This document shows positions 59,386 to 64,000 of a DNA stretch of 64,000 nucleotides, in pieces (the first letter of the stretch is position 1; the number at the start of each line of letters is the position of its first letter). The stretch is from Chloromonas sp. AAM2 (Eukaryota; Chlorophyta; Chlorophyceae; Chlamydomonadales; Chlamydomonadaceae). The notes under the pieces are model-generated. The model had not been told where the DNA came from. It did not search any database and worked only from the letters and a program-made list of their open reading frames with translations. The stretch is from assembly GCA_004335635.1 (NCBI GenBank), contig QAXH01005294.1:4376-68375 (forward strand). Reading direction: 5' to 3'. Made by a program: the position numbers and the translations under genes.

Positions 59386-62300
59386 ATGAGTAGGCGCAAG
59401 CAGAGGAAGCCAGAACGCGTCTTCTATGGCTTGGGACACCTACCAAGCGCCAGCCAAAGCATATGGCAAGGTCTGCTGGACGATGTGGAGCCCGGCTTTG
59501 ACCGGGAGCAGCCGGCGAGGCGCCAGAGGCGGGCGACTAGGGTCAAACCTGCGACCAAAACATCAGTTAGTCTTTCAAACTCAGCGCCAGTAACCGAGCA
59601 CAGCTTTTGTGAAGCCGCTTTCTGCTCTCCCTACACCGATGTTGGCGCAACGTGGACTCTGATCGCGGAACATGTACAACGAGACCAGCGGTTGGATGGC
59701 AATTCGCTCATCAGCATCACTGCATCTAGAGGCCCAGCTCAGGTTCCAGATGTGCAGGTGCGCATGGGCAAGGGGCAGCTTGCATGTGGCGGGTTGGGCC
59801 ACTCAGTGCATGGTCAGATGACTGTCACACAATTTGTGTTCACCTGTCAATGCGAGTCATGTTGCCATGCCTGCTCCCATGCCCATGCAGGTCTTGCTTC
59901 CCGTGCCCAGCCATAGCACGGCAACCAGCTTCCTACGGCTGCTGGACACAAAGCGTCTGGCGCTCAGCCTGTCTCCATGCACGCACCTAGCTGACCTGCT
60001 TTACGACGTGGCAGCAGCTCAGACTGCAGGCGCTGACCCCAGCCAGAACAGCAAGCCTCAAGCAACACATGGCAATGACGTGCTATCATCAATTCCAGCC
60101 ATCCCGCCACCAGTGGTGCTGCAGTCGTACTGCCTTGTGTCAGAGCCAGCGGTGCACACGTCTACCCAGCCTGGCGCGGGCACCTCGCAGCAGCCCTTAC
60201 AGCAGCGGCAGCAGCACCAGAAACGGCCCTTCTTGCACCTGCTGGATGCTGTGGGGCTGGACGCTGCTCAGCTGGCGTGGATCCAAGGCGTGGATGTGGT
60301 GTATGCCATACCTCCCAAGCCCAGCACAGGCAGTCTGCTGCCCACGCAAACATGCCCAGCCCCTGGTCTTTTACTTGAGGACTCCATTCCCTGGTCATCG
60401 GCACGCCTACTGTCTTGCCGCATCTCAGGCATGCTGCTGCCACCTACCGAAGAAGCACCTGCCCCGGCACAGGCAAGCACTTCACAGGCCAATGGGGAGG
60501 ATCTGGAGCGGCAGGGTCCGGGCCATGTGCTGCTGCCTGGTTCACAGGACGGCATGTGGACTCTGATGGTACAGCTGGGCGAAGTCTTGCTTCCAAATAG
60601 ACCGGGCATAGAAAAGGCAGCTGAAGCTGATGATGGTGGGCAGGAGGCCGATGAGGATGGCATGCAGGTGGAGTCTCATGAGGCGGGAGGGAAGGCGACG
60701 AGTGGGGAGGCGGAAAGCGCTGATGTGGATGATGCAGAAGATGAGGAAAGAGCAACGTGGCAAGAAGACTTACTGCAGGTTTTGCACTGGCTCCTGCCGC
60801 ACCACGCACCACACCAGGAGCAGCAGTACCAGCAACACCAACAGCAGCAACAGCAGCAGAATGCACAAGGTGCAGCAGTCAGCGGGTCACACACTCAGCC
60901 ATTTGCAGCCCAGCTGGTGCTTGGCGGGAGCCCAAGAGGTGGTCAGCAAGGTGGAGTTGCTGCGGGCGCTTTCTCTGCCGGCACACTGTACAACCTGGTC
61001 AAGCCCAGTGGCACTGAAGCGCACTACCGGGCACCCTTGCCTGAGCTTATCCCCGAGCTGAGGCCATACCAGCGCAGGGCAGTGGCCTGGATGCTGTCAC
61101 GCGAGCGTGGCGCACCCAGCACACCAGTGCCAGGAGTACCCATCAAGCAGGAACTGAAAACCGCTGCACCAGCTCTTGACACCCAGAGTATGGATATCGA
61201 TAAAGCAGCAGGGGCAGCAACGGGCCGATCACAGTCGAGCCGTCGCAAGGGCGGTCGAGTGCCACAACAGCGAAGCAATGTTGATTCAGTGCAGTGCGAA
61301 GTGAGCACAGGGCAGGGGTTGCCTGAAGAGGCGCCTGTGGCGGATGTGCAGTTGCTGCATCCACTGTGGCGGCGCTTGGTGACGCTGGGGGGCCGCTCAT
61401 TGTACGTGAATCCCTTCACTGGACGTGTACTGCATAAGGTAATGACTGGTAGGCAGGACTGGGTGACATCGCATGACATGGGGCTGCGGGATGCTGAGTG
61501 CAGCGCAGGTAGAGGGAGTCAGCAGCAGACAAACGATGTGTGCAAACTACACACGTGCATGCAGGGCACAGGGCACTGAGGCAGGCGACAGCTGCAAGAA
61601 TCAAAAGCAGTGTGCCGCAGTTTTGCTATGCAATGCAATGTGGTACCAAGTATGATGGTACGTACACCTGGACAGACACATGACCAACGTAAGGACTGGT
61701 GTTGTATACTGATTGCAGGTTCCCTTGCCACCCACTAAAGGCGTATCTTCTATCAAGGGAGGGATCCTGTGCGGTGAGTAGGTGGATGGATTGCATCTGC
61801 TACAGTCAAGCGGTGTGCGCTGCTCTTGTCTTTCCACCTCCAGCCGCAACATTGCCTTCACAACAGACGAGTGTTGCATGTGCGTTGGGCCCGCAGATGA
61901 GATGGGCTTGGGAAAGACGGTCGAACTCTTAGCATGCATCCTTGCCAACCGCTTTCAACCGCCTGTCACAACGTCTACGGACACTGCTTCTATGAATGGA
62001 GCGGAGGTCTCCCCCCAGGAGGACGGGCGGCGCAAGCGCAGGCGGGCCGGGGGCCATGGGGGCGGGTCGGCGGGCGCTGGGCCAAGGGAGGGAGCGGTGG
62101 AGCACATCAACTGCACGTGTGGGTATGCGCGCAAGGACCCACGTGATGATGGTGAGTAGTAATGTAGTCCTATCAAGGTCCTATCAAGATCCTTGCGTTG
62201 GCCATAGATGTAGCGACCATAAATGTAACCTGAGAAGGATGATTACAGAGATGCTGATGGTACCGCACGTTTGCATTTGTGAACAGCAGCACCTTGTGTA

Positions 62301-64000
62301 CCCAGGTATTTGCACACTGTGTGCTGTGATCCTGCAGGCGATTACAGCGGTCTGTGGGTCATGTGCGACATGTGCCTGGCCTGGATGCATGGCAGCTGCG
62401 TGGGCATCCACCGGTCCCCGCCCTCCGGCCACTTTGCCTGCAGCCGGTGCCTGCGTGCCACTGCCCTCGAGCGGGTCACGGGGGCGTGCGGGGCCACGCT
62501 GGTGGTGTGCCCGGCGGCCATTCTCAGGCAGTGGTGGGGCGAGATACACAAGCACGTCAAGCCGGGGCAGGTCAACGTGGCAGTCTACCTGGTAAGAGCA
62601 CAGCAAGCCACCCCTGACCAATTGTTGCCTCGCGCATGAAGTTTTACTCAAATTTTACCTACCTGAGTGCAGTATCTCTGAGCTGAAATGGCATGCAGGA
62701 CAGGGAACTCTGTCAGGCCCGATGCAAAGCAAGCACGTGGCTGATTATCAAGAGCGCGCTGCTGTGGTTCCTGTATAGGGCTCCTCACATCAGACCCGAC
62801 CCTCAGCACTCAACCATTGACACAAACATTTGACCTTGTTTAGAAGGCAAGATGTATGCATGATTTAGACGAAGGCAATTTTTGATGTAAGGAACCTCAC
62901 TGCGTCTGATGCAGGGTCAGCAGCAGGCCAACGGGCGCCCTCAGACGGGCCGCAGCATGTGGGCTGCACCAGGCACGTCAGCAGAGCGTGGTGAGGGCGC
63001 TGACGCCTCTGTGCTGCCCCTGGTGGTGAGCGCGGCTGACCTGGCAGCCGCTGACATAGTGCTGACCACCTATGATGTGCTCAAGCGGGACGTGGACCGG
63101 CAGCCTGAGCTGGAGGCAGCTACCAAGCAGCTTAGGAGACAGAAGAGGTGGGCTGACACGCAGGGCAAGGGCCATCAATACGAGAAATGACCTGCTTGGG
63201 CACATTACAACAATTCTGGCATGAAACTTGGTCCATTCAAATTGTTGAGCGATCACTCTGGTGGTGCTCGATCACCTCCGTGTCCGTTGATGCTGGAAAA
63301 ATGGAATTGTCTCAGAATTGGCAAACTTTTGTTGTAGTGTAGCTGGTCATCTGGCACTGAACGCAAGGCTGCAACGCTCTGCGCACGAATTGGAGATGAC
63401 GGAAGGTTTTTCGAAGGTTATTGGGTCATGGACGTTGACAATTCTCAATCGCATGACGTAATTCATGATGCAAGTGCGTGAATCCAACAGGGAGCATCAT
63501 GGCAAGGCTCGTGCTGCACAAGCCCGCCGCCAGAGGGCACTCAGAAGATGACTTGTGTATCCTCTGGTGTGTGCTTGCGATCATGCAGGTACCATGTTGT
63601 GCCCACCCCCTTGACGCGCCTCACATGGTGGCGAGTTGTGAGTGCATGTGAGGGAGCAGCCGGCTGTGGGTTGCTTGATGCTGGCAGGGCCGATGATTTG
63701 GATTAATTGTGCACGTGACAACTCTGTGAGCGCTCACATTGTCAACCACACTGACTTGGGTGGTGCTCACAGTGCTAACACAGACGGTGATCTTCTGTGC
63801 TCATGCTGTTATTTCAGGTTCTTGACGAGGCCCAGATGGTTGAGAGCAGTACCGCCAAGGCCACAGAGATGGCCCGCAAGCTGCACGCCGTACACAGGTC
63901 AGCTTCAGACCTGCGCACCCGCATTGTGACAGCATGTACTGGTCCAAAGCACATGGAGCAAATGGGAAGGCGTCTGGTGACTTGATCGACCATGACTGTG
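59386..64000 (+). CDS. SHPRH-type SNF2 helicase/PHD protein, 5' part (cut by window end)
   Basis: SHPRH is a Rad5-like E3 ubiquitin ligase and SNF2 ATPase that can extend ubiquitin chains on PCNA. Exons 59386-59757, 59891-61438, 61719-61773, 61897-62151, 62338-62591, 62915-63147, 63589-63637 and 63818-63897 join in phase; the gene continues past 64000. Start MSRRKQRKPERVFYG resembles plant SHPRH N-termini. The long second exon carries low-complexity and glutamine-rich stretches, then IPELRPYQRRAVAWMLSRER (helicase start) and LHPLWRRL. Then come GGILCDEMGLGKTVELLACI (Walker A) and an inserted PHD finger (CTCGY..., WVMCDMCLAWMHGSCVGI, FACSRC). ATLVVCPAAILRQWWGEI, DIVLTTYDVLKRDV, TWWRVVLDEAQMVE (DEAQ box) follow. 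The PHD inside the first RecA lobe is the SHPRH hallmark. RING and second lobe lie outside the window. Confidence 0.92.
63302..63332 (+). repeat. Dispersed repeat, copy 11 (diverged), in a SHPRH intron
   Basis: GGAATTGTCTCAGAATTGGC then AAACTTTTGTTGT; two changes in the core and no palindrome. It lies in the intron between 63147 and 63589. Confidence 0.7.

Noticed and set aside
1..64000. CRISPR arrays, rRNA, tRNA, operons, phage genes
   Set aside because: No regularly spaced repeats, no rRNA or clear tRNA cloverleaf, and no ribosome-binding-site-led gene strings were found; the sequence is eukaryotic nuclear in style.

Overview
The window looks like a nuclear contig of a green alga (Chlorophyta, most like an intron-rich trebouxiophyte or chlorophyte; I would not name a genus). 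Reasons: every recognisable gene is cut into short exons by GT-AG introns with T/C-rich TGCAG acceptors; 3' ends carry TGTAA-type sites; the gene set includes plastid proteins (fibrillin, ABCI12/EcfT-like) and an algal-type receptor nucleotidyl cyclase. There is no sign of a bacterial, viral or organellar segment. Gene models were built by hand from reading frames, splice signals and phase continuity; where I give exon lists the phases add up.

Layout. 1-1957: nothing firm, perhaps a small minus-strand gene. 1958-4528 (+): cytochrome b5-fused front-end fatty acid desaturase. 6714-13618 (+): XPG-family GEN1/SEND1-like nuclease. 15828-17530 (+): TLC-domain membrane protein. 19375-21290 (-): plastid-lipid-associated (fibrillin) protein. 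22344-36835 (+): a 24-exon, about 2355-residue receptor-type class III nucleotidyl cyclase with a solute-binding-protein ectodomain and two cyclase domains. 36836-40591: gene-poor. 40592-46142 (+): DNA polymerase eta. 46882-50988 (+): erythromycin-esterase-family hydrolase. 51655-55958 (-): EcfT/CbiQ-like ABCI12, with an assembly gap inside an intronic CA repeat. 56461-57176 (+): small signal-peptide/WW/transmembrane protein. 57502-57912 (+): fragment of a small basic protein. 59386 to the right edge (+): SHPRH-type SNF2/PHD protein, cut by the window end.

How the genes relate. As usual in eukaryotes there are no operons. GEN1, polymerase eta and SHPRH all serve replication-fork repair, and the last two belong to the PCNA-ubiquitin damage-tolerance pathway; this is probably chance linkage but worth a synteny check. 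The fibrillin and cyclase genes are divergently placed, as are ABCI12 and the WW protein.

The most interesting items are the receptor cyclase (bacterial-like sensor ectodomain, altered catalytic positions, a roughly 470-residue insertion inside the catalytic fold, a degenerate second cyclase domain) and a previously unnamed (to me) short dispersed repeat. The repeat has a 34-bp core, often preceded by a CACTGG/CCAGTG hairpin and ending in oligo-T. It occurs at least 11 times in 64 kb; two inverted copies bracket the transmembrane exon of the cyclase and one copy lies inside its coding sequence.
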